A stretch of 64,000 nucleotides of DNA from Limanda limanda (GCF_963576545.1 NC_083655.1:18265204-18329203), one strand, 5' to 3'. Counted from the stretch's first letter, positions 1 to 11,430 are shown. Notes: generated by a model not told the origin, from the sequence alone. Numbers and translations: made by a program.

Positions 1-3000
1 CTTCTCTTCAGTGTAGCCCAGTTTGCTTCAAATTAAAGCCTTGACACCCCGTCTCCTGGGACTGCTGCACTCCAAAGCCAAACAGCCTTTTTTTCAGCAC
101 TTTGCCTTCTTTCTTTCCCTGCAATCCTTCTCGTTTTTTTACACTACCATTCTCTCTCTCTCTCACTGTGTCTCTTGTTCTGAATCATTCCTCTTGATTA
201 TAAGGTATCATGGGCCCCCTGCTAGCTGTCATTACTCATTCACTCTTAAATGATTATGTGGCAGTGGAGCAGCGCAGTGCTGGTGCAGTACACCGCAGCC
301 TGCTCTCCTGTAAGAACAGGCCGACTTACTCCAGGGAGAAGAAGGTGAAGAGAGAGAGTTAACTTGGGAGGGCCTCTACATTTGATAAGTTGTAGAGCAT
401 GATTACATCTCAGAGAATAGGCAGGGTGAAGTTGGAGAGCTTGGATATCATGAGGTTGCTAGGGCACTTAGTGACAAAGACTAGGTTTATCTGCATGAAA
501 CTACAGCCTAAGGCGGCAAGAAGATGGATTCTGAGAGTGTTTGATGGGCACTCATGCAGCACTGCATAATTCCCACCAGCAGTGATGTTACAAGGCTTTC
601 AGGCGCGATGACACTTACTCTTTCCTCCCGGCTGGCCTGACACTATGTTCCGTAGAACACACAGGAACACCTACATTCCTGTGTGCTATATGTCATTATG
701 TGATGTTAAAACTGAGACCCCCTTTTCAGAGAGCTGGGCAGAAAAGCAAGTGGAGACTAAGCAGAAATGTTTCATTGCACAAGGTGGAGCAGATCATCCT
801 ACATTTGTCTTGTCATTCACTTATCTCCTTTCGGTTTAACGTCTTTACTAGCGATGGTGGAATTTTTTCAGCGGTTTGTGAAAATCCTTATCAGTGACAG
901 TCTCTCCCCATCCCAGATAGAATCGCTTGGGTCTGGTCTGGATGCACGACCACAGGAAGCAGTGGGGGCAGAGGTGAGCCAGGCCAGGAAATGCATCATG
1001 GGATAGCGTTGTATCATGTTGCAGAGAATGATGAGAAAAGGAGTGTGGGAAAGAGGAGAGAGTAGGTGGTCTGCTTATTTTGTTCTAAGACAAACTGTAG
1101 TCAGGTTGTGATAGTTCTTTTAGATTTTCCGAACTATAACAGAATGTCCCTCTGCAGCCTCGCGGGGCCGGAGCTCTGGGGGGGGGGGGGGGGGGGGGGG
1201 CTTTCCACTTGTGCAGTGGTGCATTCACATCCCTGACTCAGCACATAAATGGCCTGTGTGATGTTTCATGTCAGGGGAGCAGCCTGATAACACAGAGCCG
1301 CCCCAGAGAGGCTGTGAACCCCTCCAGCCTCGCTCTGCACGAAAACAAAAGGACGGGAGAGCCAACTACACACAGAAACACACAGACACACACACACACA
1401 CACACACAGACTGAGAGAAAACAACAGCTTGTCATACGTTTGCACCACAGGCCCTCAACTGGGACTCCACTTCACACACTTGGTCAACATTTAGTTGCCT
1501 GGAGGTGTGTTTGTGTGTTTGGATGCTGCCTTTGAGCAGCGGATGGGAACTAAACACAGTCAGATCAGCACTTTCGGGTAGGTGTATTTTATAATTTACC
1601 GAATAGTCGGAATAGTGGCTGCCACATAGAGTCGTATCATTTTTTGAAATCCACCTACAAAAAACAAACTCAAATAAGGTTGTTTTGTAGAATGGTGGGT
1701 TATTTATTTCCAGGTAATAAAAATGTGGCAAACATGTCTAGGGGTGTTTAATTTATGCGGTTGAGGTCGTGGGAGAAAAGCTGTGTGATATGTCGGGGTT
1801 AGCAGCACTTAATGTGTTCCTGACCCTCCACTGTGGGATGAGAATTCCTCATTCTGACTTTCTCAGCACCTGCTGTTGGCTCCTGCTTGACACACACACA
1901 CACACACACACACATTCTGCAGCAGACAACCTCTTTCTCTGGATTATCTCTTATGTGTTTTTGTCAGGGCGGGAGGTTTCTATGAATGGTCTTTAATAAC
2001 CATAGCAACAAATGACTGCTCTCCTATTGTTTCCTGGCGTTATTAAGGTGCACCAGAGGAAGCCGGAGCAGGGCTGTACGTAACACTACTGGCATTCGCT
2101 TGTGTGTCCGTGAGTCATGAGGCGCTACACCTGTTCCCATCCCCGCGGAAAACGCAGCTGGCTCTGGTCTTTCAAAGCACACAATTCACAAAACACAATC
2201 CTCAAATCTCCACTTGCACTGGGAGCCCTTAAATCAATCCATAAAACATCTGCCTTCTACACACCTCCACAGTATTCCCTGTAATGATACACGCAGGCAC
2301 ACTAACATATCCGTAGAGGAATGATGCTCGGTTGAATCGCAGACACACTATACCTGGTTTCCGGCCGCCACATCAGGAAACGATGGGTGAGCAAAGACGG
2401 AGGGAGGGAAAGGAAGCTTTCATTTCATCCTGAACGTCGTCCTCAGGTTACACATCCTACAAATGCTGCCTGGTAATTAGTACTCGTTAGACGTTAGCTA
2501 GGCGTGCTTCTGTGCTCCCACATGCAGGTTCTCATTTGCTTGGATTTGAGGAGTCTGAAGGCCAGAGTGTGTGTTTGTTAACATGTGTGTGCATCCTTTC
2601 CTGTGCGATATCTATCAGCCACAATACAGCAGGACAAGATTCATCACCTAATTATCAGCCCCAGTGTCAACAAGTACCTTACCTAACACTGTGAATAGCG
2701 GCTTGCCATTCAGTTCTTACAAAGAGCTTGATGCTCGTACAGTCGCCCGTGGCCTTTGATGCTAATTAGTTTTCTCATCCTATTATGAACAGCAGCGTTC
2801 ACTTTATTTCTCCCCGTGCCACATGCCCCATTCCATGCTGGTGAACATGTCCTGACCGAGGGCTTGGACTGGAAGATCCGGTTCAGCTATAATGACACTC
2901 ACTGTGACATTATTGGATTATCGCATTTCAAACACAAAGGTTACAGTTTCATATGCAGAGCTTGCAACAATGGCGAGAGAGCGTGCAAGTCATGTAATAA

Positions 3001-3065
3001 AAGAGTAATCGATAATACCTTTTTGCAGGCCCGACTCTAATCAGTGTGTGTTTTTTGTCTCACAG
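1..3065 (+). other. zeb1 intron sequence (5' part of the window)
   Basis: This has no coding exon with confident ZEB1 similarity except the doubtful 57-nt candidate at 917-973. It holds a 23-base G run at 1178-1200, short CA arrays near 1386-1408 and 1892-1912, and unremarkable single-copy-looking DNA. The first ZEB1 exons are expected upstream of base 1. Confidence 0.7.
917..973 (+). CDS. Candidate small zeb1 exon (57 nt), reading frame unresolved
   Basis: The segment has a strong pyrimidine tract and acceptor (ctctccccatcccag) and a strong donor (gag|GTGAGC). Its size is right for the roughly 20-codon exon that precedes the acidic-linker exon in human ZEB1. One frame reads ESLGSGLDARPQEAVGAE, loosely like QEILGPEAQADEAG of human ZEB1. 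However, joined to the 3066 acceptor that frame makes a stop (GAG|TGA). It works only if the second AG, giving a start at 3071, is used. The frame compatible with 3066 is open but does not resemble ZEB1. It could be a true exon with an altered acceptor, an alternative exon, or chance. Confidence 0.3.
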
Positions 3066-3227
3066 TGAAGGAGGATTGTGTGTCGGATGGAGAGGACAAT
3101 GTGAGCACTGACGCCCTGATGGAGGAGATGCTCCAGCAAGGAGACACAGCCGTCATCTACCCAGAAGCCCCGGAGGATGAGCCGCAACGACAGGGCACGC
3201 CTGATGCCAGCATCCACGATGAGAACG
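3066..3227 (+). CDS. zeb1: zeb1 exon (acidic N-terminal linker, human exon 4 equivalent)
   Basis: This 162-nt exon follows a ttttgtctcacag acceptor and ends at G|GTAAAA. It codes for an acidic linker reading [20 protein letters not shown] and then [14 protein letters not shown], which parallels the human stretch [22 protein letters not shown]. The first two bases complete a codon begun in the previous exon (V if that exon ends in G), and the last base begins the Gly codon finished by the next exon. A second AG at 3069-3070 could give an in-frame start at 3071 (see the candidate exon at 917-973). Confidence 0.93.
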
Positions 3228-6200
3228 GTAAAAAAAAAAATCATAATTTTGTTTGATCTTTTCATTAATTGGTTTGTTAGTGTACACAAGCAGTGTTGTG
3301 TCCATAAATCACACTAAAATTACCCACCACTACTCCTTCTTCTTCTTCTTTTGGCTTACTGGCGGTTAGCAACCGATGCCAAGGGGCATTACCGCCTTGT
3401 TTCAATATCCTACTTCTTCAAACACACCAGTACTTCCACCCATGAACTCACAGTCAATGAGCCGTCACGCTATAACTGCACCTACCCAGTAATTACGCCC
3501 CCTGGAGACGGCTCTACCTGCTCCCTGTCTCACCTCAGGTGTTAACTCCATCCCATTAACGCCACTTTCCAACTTCATTACACCCTCTGCAATTTGTTAA
3601 GTGCAGCACACTGGGCCCTTTATGGCTCCCGGGCTTTTGCCTTTTACCTGCGACCGCAGACGGCTGGAAAAAAGAGAGGGAGGGGAGGAGGAAAGGGGGG
3701 GAAGGAAGAGAAACAGTAACACCTGAGTAAATTTGTCACGTCTGTGCGAGTTGTGACTCACGGCTACCTGGCCAGTAATGTGTGTGCATTCCCATCCCGA
3801 GGCCCTCACCTGTCCCACAGGAGAACTTAATACATCACCTGTTAACACACTAATGCTTTACCTGTGTGGGAGCCGTGCGACTCAGACCCTCTGTTCACCA
3901 GCGTGGATCCAGACAGGTGGAAGTTGTTTACCCAGCTCACTTTTCCTAACATACGTGGGTGTTTTTTTATTCGAAACACGTCCAATGTGCAATAGGCAAT
4001 CGGATGGTGGAATCTCAGGTGTGAAAGCTGTTATTGCTAAGCAAGGAGGACAAAATCATAAATAAACTGCAGTCCTTTAAGACTGGGGGGTGTTAAATGG
4101 ATCAGAAATCAGCCTCTATCTGTCTGGGTACCTGGGTGCTGTTTACCTGAGAGGGAGGAACTTTCAGTGATTGGTGAAATCACACAGGAGCGTTACTGCT
4201 CCAGCAGCCCATGTGGAACATCAAAGAGCCCTGCCTGTTGACCATGTGTCTTTAACCCTTTCCTCTCCTCCCCACTTCCTTCTCGCACATGTCGTTACAA
4301 TCTCTTCTTTTTTTTTCTCCCCCCCCCCATCCAGGAACTCCTGATTCCTTCTCTCAGCTGCTCACCTGCCCGTACTGCACTCGCGGCTACAAGCGTTACA
4401 GCTCCCTGAAGGAGCACATCAAGTACCGGCACGAGAAGACAGAGGAGAGCTTCAACTGCCCCGAGTGCAGCTACAGCTTCGCTTACCGGGCGCAGCTGGA
4501 GAGGCACATGACAGTCCACAAGGGCGGACGGGATCAGGTACAAACTCAACACTTTACTCATGTCTGGATACAAATGATACAATCACTGGATAGACAGACA
4601 AATCGTGTTATCTTGTAACCTTAAATGATTTAATTTGTATTCTGCTCTCAGTGTTTAAAGTTGTAAGGGAACATTTGATTTAAATACTTAATGCAGCCAG
4701 ATGAATCCTCTTTTAAGAACATTCAACTACTCTGGTACTTTTACTTCTACTACTAATAACAAAGTGTACACATGAACATGAATATTTTAAAAGATTGACT
4801 GAAACCAAGCAGGAGTTTAATATTTAAGTGTTATTATTTATAAGGATCAGTCTACACTTACAATTATCATTTTCAGATTAGATGACTTGTGATTCACTTC
4901 AGTAGCACTCTACTTTGTCGTACTACACTAATCATGACGGAGTGATTCTAAATTATGCAACCTGACATGGAAGCCTGGTCCTGCTTCTTCCAAACATGAT
5001 AAATAAACATGAACTTTTGCCCTCGATTGATTAATGACATTGTGACATGAATTAGTGGCAGTTCAAAGGTTGTGTTTTCATTGTGTATCTCACTGAGTGA
5101 CCCCTCTCCCCCCTCGTCTGACAGAGACACATCACGCCGTCGGGCGGCAATCGTAAATTCAAGTGCACTGAATGTGGCAAAGCATTTAAATACAAGCATC
5201 ATCTGAAGGAGCACCTACGCATCCACAGCGGTGAGTGGACAACCCATGTCACGATGGCAGCGTTGTGTGTCTGTTTGTGTGTGTGTGTGTAAATGGGCGT
5301 GTCCGTGCACTTGAGCAGGTCTAGTGTACATGTCTCTACGGTGAGTCTCTCCTGGCCACAGAAATGTCTGTCTCAATTGAAATTGCATTTATATTTTATT
5401 TATGTTTGAGCCAATTCCCTGTATTACATATCCTTTATTGTGTTTCAGTCCACTGTGTGCTCTTCCTTAATGTGCAATAATTGTGTTTCTTTTTGCATTA
5501 TGGGACAGCAATTAGAGAAGGGTTCCCAATGGTGCCATTACATCAGCGTTTGAGCATCGTTGAAACGCATTAGAGCTTTTTCCTGCCATAGTGCTCATAG
5601 CCTAGCTTGCTCATTTAGGTTCATTCACTAATGGAAACATGCCTCCCCCTCCCCCTCTCTATCTCTCTCTCTGTTCTCCACATTGTGGTTTCTATTCAGG
5701 AGAGAAACCCTACGAGTGCTCCAACTGCAAGAAGAGGTTCTCCCACTCAGGTTCCTACAGCTCCCACATCAGCAGTAAGAAGTGCATCAGCGTCATCTCA
5801 GTTAACGGCAGACCACGCTCGGGGAACACCAAAACCCAGACCCAGGGTCCATCGCCGGCGCTGCCCACACCGCCCTCAGTCCTCCGCACCCAGATCAGGG
5901 AGAAGCTGGAGCACAGCAAGCCCCTGCAGGAGCAGCTGCCCCTCAATCAGATCAAGACTGAGCCTGTGGACTACGAGTACAAGCCGTCAATGATCACGTC
6001 CCAGACGGCCATGAACGGGGTTTTCAACGGAGGTGCTGCTGCTCCTCTGGGCACAGTGCAGGCCGTAGTCTTGCCGACTGTGGGGCTGATGTCGCCCATC
6101 AGCATCAACCTGGCAGACCTGCAGAATGCTCTCAAAGTAGCAGTGGACAGCGATGTCATTCGTCAGGTGCTCGAAAACAATGCCAAAAGCCAGGGGCAGA

Positions 6201-9200
6201 TGAACTCGGGGTTAACCACTGGAATGCTCCACCCTCAACAGCAGCAACTCATCTCAGCCATTAGTCTGCCTATTATGGGTCAGGATGGAAATGCAAAAAT
6301 CATCATCAACTACAGCTTGGACCATGGCCAGCTCACAGCCCAAAACCTGAAGAAAGAGCCTGGGGCTGATTCACCAACTCACACCACCACTGACACTTTC
6401 AAGTCCCAGAAACTCCCAGAAGATCTCACGATCAGAGGCACCAGGTCCATTGAGACAAACGAAAAAGAGGAAAAGACCACTAAAACTTGTCTCCTGTGTG
6501 ATAACTGTCCCGGTGGGCTGGAAGCTCTCCATGCCCTCAAGCACTGCAAGAAGGATTGTCTCAGGCTGAATGGAGCAGGCCTGGGAAAGTCTGAGTCTGC
6601 TGTTGCAGCCCTGCTGTCAGAGGGAGGACTCTGCAACCAGCCCAAGAACCTCCTGTCCCTGCTCAAGGCCTACTTTGCCTTAAATGCAGAGCCCACTAAG
6701 GATGAGCTGGCCAAGATCTCTGACTCAGTGAGCCTGCCAGTCCATGTGGTTAAGAAGTGGTTTGACAAAATGCAGGAGGGTCAAATATCACTGGGTGCCC
6801 CGACACCTCCCTCAGAGGAAGAGGATACCTGTGAAGCCAACAGTGTGGTCTCCCTGGTCCCAGGCAAGGACACATCCACTATGAGCCCTGCTGTGAGCCA
6901 GGACAGCCCTACAGAAGCCAGCCCGGCAGAGACAAATGGTGATCACAGCTTCCCGGAATCATCACTAAACGTGAGAGCTGGCGGCCCAGTACCGGCCCAG
7001 ACCCCTCAGAGCACAGAGGGACCCCTAGACCTATCGCTGCCAAAGCCCACCAGAGAGGAAGCAGAGAGAGTGGTGGCTAAAGCCAGCATGCACCCCTCTC
7101 CCTCCTCTTGCTTGACCAATGAGGAAGAACCCCTAAACTTAACTTGCACAAAGAAAGAGGCATCGCCACTCTCAGTCATGGGCAACTGTCCCATCGCACT
7201 GTACGCCAGCCAGCCAAGTGCCAAACCCCTCGACATTGTTACCACGATGCAATGCCTCAGGGCGCTAGCCACCAATAATAAACAGACTATCCTGATCCCC
7301 CAGCTGGCTTACACCTATACCACTACAGCAAACAGCCCTGCAGGAACCGAGATGCACGAAACCATCCACCTCAACGGAGTGAAGGTGTGCAACCGTTTAT
7401 ATTCCATCCTAGCAACAATTAAGCTGCCCTGTTTCTGTTAAAATCATAGTTTGATATTTTGGAAAGCATCACTTTTTGCTTTCAAGCCAACATATAACAA
7501 CGATAGATACCACTCACATATTCATATAAAGCTACTGTCGGAAACTTAGTTTAGCTTTCTCACAAAGACTAAGCCAGGCTATATTTAAAAATAAAAAATC
7601 CGCCCACCAGCTCAGTTAAAGTAGATTTTTTTAACTTGTGACAGGAGACAGCAACTGGTGTAGAACAGGTAGGAGAACAGGTAGTCAGTCTGAATCAGGC
7701 AAACAAACACAGGCAAGGAGCAGGCAAAAATCCAAAGATCAAAAAGTCATGTGAGGTTCATGAGATAAGAGAAGGTTACACTGGGAAAAACACGAGAGTG
7801 ACAATGTGGCAACTAAGATTAAAGAATGCAGAGTATATAAGGGGTTTCTTGGTGGGAATCACAGGGACATCGGGAGCAGGTGTGTATATGTCAAGAGAAC
7901 GGGGTTCAGGAACTAAAACAACAGGAAGCGTTAAACAAAAAATAAAACAGGAAAAACGGAATGACTTGAAAAATTGAGATTACACGTGACATTTGTTTAT
8001 TGCAAAAGTCATAGAATAAAAGCAACATATTTTAATATAACAAATCACATGTTGTTCAGGCTAAGGGGGTAAGCTGCTTCAGTGTCTAATCCAGTAATCA
8101 CTTTGAGAAGGGAGTGGATTGGAATCAGACTCTTTAGTCCAGATTATTACCTCTCATTATTCAAAACCACTACAACATTATAAATAGTGTGAAACCATTC
8201 AGAAATCTAATCAATAACCCATATACAGAAATGTCAGAATTCAGCGCTTTGTAAAAATAATAGCCCTTAATAGTTCTTCATTGTGCAGACACCTAATGGG
8301 CCCCTAAAGATGGATGTAGATCTCACCATGTGTGAGTGATCTTCCTGGGCTGTCGCCCAGAGGACATGAGGCTGCACTTTACTGCAGCGCCCCTATTGAT
8401 CTGCTGGAATCTGTTTAAACGCCACACCTCCGCCTGCCCCATTGATTTATTGTTGTTGTATTATACTTTTGTGTTAAGTGGATTGGCATAGACCTGCCTT
8501 GTAAAAAAAGAGCCCTGTGTATTTATATCTGCTTCTTAATAATGCCTCACTTCCTCGTTCACTGTATCAGTGCATATGTTTTAGCAGCCAAGGGACAGGA
8601 GAGAGCTGCAGATACACTCATAAGTGAACAGTGTGGTTGTTTCAGGCAAAGGAAAAGATTGCTTAAGTGTCCACAGAGACTGATGAGTAGTGTATGACAC
8701 AGCATCAAGCACCACGTACACTGTTCAATGGTATTTTCTGTTTTGAGTCATTCATTGTGTTTTTGCTGCAAAACAAAACCTCCCTTTGAATTCCAACCAC
8801 TGTATTATTATGGTTTCTCATATTCTCCAGGAGGAGAGACAGGACACATACTCGGAGGGCGTATCTACTGTGGAGGACCAGAATGACTCAGACTCAGGCC
8901 CTCAGAGGAAGAAGATGAAGAAGACGGAGAGCGGCATGTACGCCTGCGACCTGTGCGACAAGATCTTCCAGAAGAGCAGCTCGCTGCTGAGACACAAATA
9001 TGAACACACAGGTGAATACAAATTCGTGTTGTTTTCCACAAGCACCAGTCACAGATGAAGCTGGAATAATACTAATATGAATAACAGAACATAGATAAAA
9101 CTGAGGAAAGGGAACTTGTCTAACCATCACTTACTTTTTTGGATCCTGGGAAAGATGAGTCAGAGTTTTGACCAAAGGGGGATTTTGCGCTGCAGTATAA

Positions 9201-10482
9201 AAAAGGGTGGACAGCTCCATTCCAGCAGGTATTACTCAACATGCGTAGAAGAGGTCTGAGAATTTCTTTCCGCCAACTCCCCACCTCTACACTGCCAGCT
9301 TCTCATGTGAAGCACCGAATGTTGTAAGAGGCTCTGGTAGTGATTTGGATTGCTCTAAGATGATGATGCCGCGGCCAAGCTCAGGTCAATCCTCTCAGAG
9401 GCATTTGAGCTTTTTTTCTTTATTACTCTGATACCTGGCTTGAAAGCACTGTTCCCGGCTCCAAATGACCTCAGCCTAGGTGTAAGTGGCCTGGATAAAG
9501 TTTCCTTGAAGGTTTTTAAGCACAATTGTTGTGATTTAGTTGTATTGTTTTGATATGTTTTCCTTGGATACGTTAACGTTATGGCCTTCTCAAGCTTTGG
9601 CATTGTTCATGCGACAGTGTGGGGGTCTGTAGTGATTGTTCTGTTTATTGTTTCCCTCCTTAGTCTGTTTTTAACTCAAGGGAGTTGTCATTTATCATAA
9701 ATATGTTGACTCATATTGTTTTTTTTTCTCTCTGTGCAGGGAAGCGACCTCACGAGTGCGGCATCTGCAGCAAGGCTTTCAAACACAAACACCACTTGAT
9801 TGAACACATGCGGCTACACTCGGGGGAGAAGCCGTACCAGTGCGACAAGTGCGGCAAGCGCTTCTCCCACTCGGGCTCCTACTCCCAGCACATGAACCAC
9901 CGCTACTCCTACTGCAAGAAGGAGACACAGAACCTAGACCGGGAGAGCCCAGAGGAGGATGGAGAGGCCCCGGTCGAGATGGAGGCCCTGAACCACGTGC
10001 AGATGCAGCACATGGCTCCTCTCCAGCTGGATTTGGATGAGCGAGGAAGCAGCACAAGGGAGGACGAGGAGAGCGAGGAAGAGGAGGAGGAGGAGGAAGG
10101 TGTGGTAGACATGAATGACATCCAGGTAGTACAGATAGGAGAAGACGAGGAAGAAGAAGAGGAGCAAGAGCAAGGGAACGAGAAGGAGATGGAAACAGTA
10201 ATGGTGGGAGAAGAAGGAGAAGAAGGAGAAGAAGAGAAATCAGAGAAAGAAATGAAACCTGAGGAAGTGGAGGCTGACACGAGGCAGGAGGAGCTCACGG
10301 GCACTCAGGAAGAGGAGGAAGTCAAGATGGAGGAAGAGGAGGTGATGGATACAGAAGGAGGGGTGACAGAAGAGGGGAATGCAGAGGGAGAGGTCGGAGA
10401 GGAGAGCGGAGTCGAAACAAACAGGAACACGGGTTCTGAAGACGAGAACCAGACGCCGCAGGAGGAAGGAGATACTGACTAA
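3066..10482 (+). CDS. zeb1: zeb1, C-terminal ~90% of coding region (6 exons: 3066-3227, 4335-4537, 5125-5230, 5700-7384, 8831-9011, 9740-10482)
   Basis: This encodes the zinc-finger E-box-binding homeobox 1 repressor, a nuclear protein that binds CACCT(G) E-boxes through two zinc-finger clusters and silences epithelial genes. In order it shows four N-terminal fingers (three C2H2 and a last CCHC-type), a homeodomain-like segment, CtBP-recruiting motifs, three C-terminal fingers and a Glu-rich tail. All introns are GT-AG and the phases fit, giving 1,025 complete codons. Human ZEB1 is about 1,120 residues, so about 100 N-terminal residues (first exons) are missing upstream. Words such as [17 protein letters not shown] and KLPEDLT match ZEB1 rather than ZEB2, and the convergent arhgap12 neighbour agrees. 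The a/b teleost duplicate cannot be assigned. No frameshift or internal stop is seen. Confidence 0.96.
3228..4334 (+). other. zeb1 intron (1,107 nt)
   Basis: GT-AG intron. It contains a reverse-strand repeat fragment at about 3335-3440; otherwise I see nothing specific. Confidence 0.85.
3335..3440 (-). repeat. Interspersed repeat fragment with (GAA)n-like tail
   Basis: Read on the reverse strand, this is a segment containing GGCGGTAATGCC and GGTTGCTAACCGCCA, ending in a GAAGAAGAAG tail. A similar arrangement (ggcagtaatgcacc, then gtttgccaaatgc and a GA-rich tail) occurs at about 11380-11455 on the + strand. The shared words and tail suggest a short retroposed or MITE-like fish repeat. The family name is not assigned. 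Confidence 0.5.
4335..4537 (+). CDS. zeb1: zeb1 exon: zinc fingers 1 and 2
   Basis: The exon starts after a long pyrimidine run ending in ccag and ends at CAG|GTACAA, phase 0. It codes for [15 protein letters not shown], then a C2H2 finger ending KEHIKYRH (about 4367-4435), then a second C2H2 finger [19 protein letters not shown] (about 4457-4520). These form the start of the N-terminal DNA-binding cluster. The zinc-ligand cysteines and histidines are intact. Confidence 0.96.
4538..5124 (+). other. zeb1 intron (587 nt)
   Basis: AT-rich GT-AG intron between the zinc finger 1-2 and zinc finger 3 exons. No further feature seen. Confidence 0.9.
5125..5230 (+). CDS. zeb1: zeb1 exon: zinc finger 3
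   Basis: This 106-nt exon lies between tctgacag and G|GTGAGT. It codes for [14 protein letters not shown] followed by the finger [21 protein letters not shown] (ligands C, C, H, H all present). The last base begins the Gly codon of the HSGEKP linker completed in the next exon. Confidence 0.96.
5231..5699 (+). other. zeb1 intron (469 nt)
   Basis: GT-AG intron splitting the HSGEKP linker between fingers 3 and 4. It has a short GT array near 5275-5290 and a strong CT-rich acceptor tract. Confidence 0.9.
5700..7384 (+). CDS. zeb1: zeb1 large exon: zinc finger 4, homeodomain-like segment, CtBP motifs
   Basis: This 1,685-nt exon follows ttctattcag. It opens with [19 protein letters not shown], a finger ending in Cys (CCHC type). 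The sequence KTEVDYE-type [11 protein letters not shown] and [15 protein letters not shown], typical of ZEB1, follow. The homeodomain-like segment lies at about 6643-6775 ([17 protein letters not shown] to [10 protein letters not shown]). The CtBP-binding motif PLDLSLPK is at about 7022-7045, and a second motif, EEPLNL, is near 7121-7138. I place the donor at AAG|GTGTGC (7385) because the next exon then continues in frame at the ERQDTYSEG block. The open frame runs 57 nt further into the intron by chance. Confidence 0.95.
7385..8830 (+). other. zeb1 intron (1,446 nt)
   Basis: GT-AG intron between the large exon and the zinc finger 5 exon. The first third (about 7446-7612) looks like an interspersed repeat, and 7625-7960 is purine-rich and possibly repeat-derived. 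The rest shows nothing specific. Confidence 0.85.
7446..7612 (+). repeat. Interspersed repeat, copy 1 (zeb1 intron)
   Basis: It begins agtttgatattttggaaa and includes gataccactcacat, then tagtttagctttctcacaaa and aaaatccgcccaccagc. The order of these blocks parallels the segment at about 11208-11335 (gtttgacatatcgg, then gataccaatctcgtg and tttagcttagtatagc). Both resemble a repeat I recall as abundant in percomorph genomes; the family is unassigned. Confidence 0.5.
8831..9011 (+). CDS. zeb1: zeb1 exon: zinc finger 5
   Basis: This 181-nt exon runs from tattctccag| to G|GTGAAT. It codes for [20 protein letters not shown], a basic patch (RKKMKKTES), and the finger [19 protein letters not shown], ending in the EHTG linker. 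It begins the C-terminal DNA-binding cluster. Confidence 0.96.
9012..9739 (+). other. zeb1 intron (728 nt)
   Basis: GT-AG intron between the zinc finger 5 and zinc finger 6-7 exons, ending in a T-rich tract and ctctgtgcag. Nothing else is recognised. Confidence 0.9.
9740..10482 (+). CDS. zeb1: zeb1 last coding exon: zinc fingers 6-7 and acidic tail
   Basis: The exon starts after ctctgtgcag. It codes for fingers [19 protein letters not shown] and [19 protein letters not shown] (about 9748-9915), ending in HRYSYC. The remainder is a tail of about 185 residues dominated by Glu and Asp, in the position of the ZEB1 C-terminal acidic region. The stop is TAA at 10480-10482. The Glu-rich GAG/GAA codons make a purine-only tract that opens long reading frames on the opposite strand; these are shadows. 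Confidence 0.96.
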
Positions 10483-10809
10483 AAGAGGAACCAGACTCCT
10501 CCATGAAACACAATCAGATTCCTCCTCTCCTCGTGCAGAGGAAGAACGCAGGAGATGATGTCTGGTCACTCTGACAGTTTGTTTCAGTTCACTACTGTGT
10601 AGAAATCCAGGTGTGCCTGAAAAAAATACTAGTGACTTTTCCACAGGAGAGCAGTTTCTCACTGTTAGAAAAATCCATTTGTAAAGAAAAAGATGAAGAC
10701 GAACACAAATTTTAACAAAGGAAATGCATTATACAGACTTTGGAAGCTAGAGCCGACATGTTTTAGATAATGTTTTATTACTAAAACACCTTGGGTCATT
10801 TCTTTTTAT

Positions 10810-10817
10810 CAGTGTTA
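10810..10817 (+). promoter_or_regulatory. miR-141/200a seed match (8mer)
   Basis: CAGTGTTA is complementary to miR-141/200a positions 2-8 plus an A opposite position 1. It lies in the zeb1 3'UTR. ZEB1 is an established target of this family. Confidence 0.7.
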
Positions 10818-10907
10818 CTAATTTTATCACTCATATTTTAACCTTTAAAAGCTGTACAGTTGGGAGATATTTCTATACCTTTTTATTGCCAATGAACAAA
10901 AAAAAGT

Positions 10908-10914
10908 CAGTATT
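10908..10914 (+). promoter_or_regulatory. miR-200b/c/429 seed match (7mer)
   Basis: CAGTATT followed by T is a 7mer-m8 match to miR-200b/200c/429 in the zeb1 3'UTR. Confidence 0.6.
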
Positions 10915-11009
10915 TTATTAAGTTGGAAGGAAAATGAGAAAAATCCTGTGCACTACAAGTGGCTTGGTTTACCTTTGGATTAAGCAGTTGAGTTGTGTTG
11001 TCTACCCTT

Positions 11010-11017
11010 CAGTATTA
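11010..11017 (+). promoter_or_regulatory. miR-200b/c/429 seed match (8mer)
   Basis: CAGTATTA is a full 8mer match to miR-200b/200c/429, 95 bases after the preceding 7mer site. Confidence 0.75.
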
Positions 11018-11192
11018 CCGCACTAGATTATACCACATCATCCCGCTAGCAGATGTTAGCATTACTTTTTGTGTGTGTGTGTTATTTAGATCGGAATGTG
11101 AGCCTTAAGAAGAAAAACAACGGAAGATGGACGGGTCTTTTCACTTTAGTTCCTTTTAAGACGTTTAGACACATTGTTGTCAAAGTATCTAT

Positions 11193-11199
11193 CAGTGTT
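11193..11199 (+). promoter_or_regulatory. miR-141/200a seed match (7mer)
   Basis: CAGTGTT followed by T is a 7mer-m8 match. It sits only a few bases before an embedded interspersed repeat begins. Confidence 0.55.
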
Positions 11200-11207
11200 T
11201 TACAGGA

Positions 11208-11335
11208 ATAGTTTGACATATCGGTTTATATGCTTGTCTGCTTTTTTTCGTGAGAGTGAGATGTAAAGATTGATACCAATCTCGTGCCTGTACGGTAAAT
11301 CGCCTGTCACGAAATTTAGCTTAGTATAGCGTAAC
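11208..11335 (+). repeat. Interspersed repeat, copy 2 (inside zeb1 3'UTR)
   Basis: It shares the block order of the 7446-7612 copy: gtttgaca..., agattgataccaatctcgtg, and a TTAGCTTAG-like block. It lies within the inferred 3'UTR between proximal and distal miR-200 sites. Confidence 0.5.
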
Positions 11336-11424
11336 ATGAAAACCAGAACTTTAGGGAAATATGTTATTTCCTTCCAGTCCAGTAGTTGGCAGTAATGCAC
11401 CTGTAACCTGGTTTGCCAAATGCT

Positions 11425-11430
11425 AATAAA
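11425..11430 (+). terminator. Possible alternative zeb1 polyadenylation signal
   Basis: AATAAA lies in a segment that resembles a repeat also seen near 3340-3440. If used, it gives a 3'UTR of about 1 kb without the distal miR-200b/c/429 sites. Use is not shown. Confidence 0.25.

Noticed and set aside
5639..5699. Upstream ATG extension of the large zeb1 frame
   Set aside because: The ATG lies in the intron's pyrimidine tract before the ttctattcag acceptor; the true exon begins at 5700 in frame with the preceding zinc-finger exon.
9909..10304. Long Ser-rich open frame on the reverse strand
   Set aside because: It is the shadow of the Glu-rich zeb1 tail (GAG/GAA codons read backwards); no independent coding signal.
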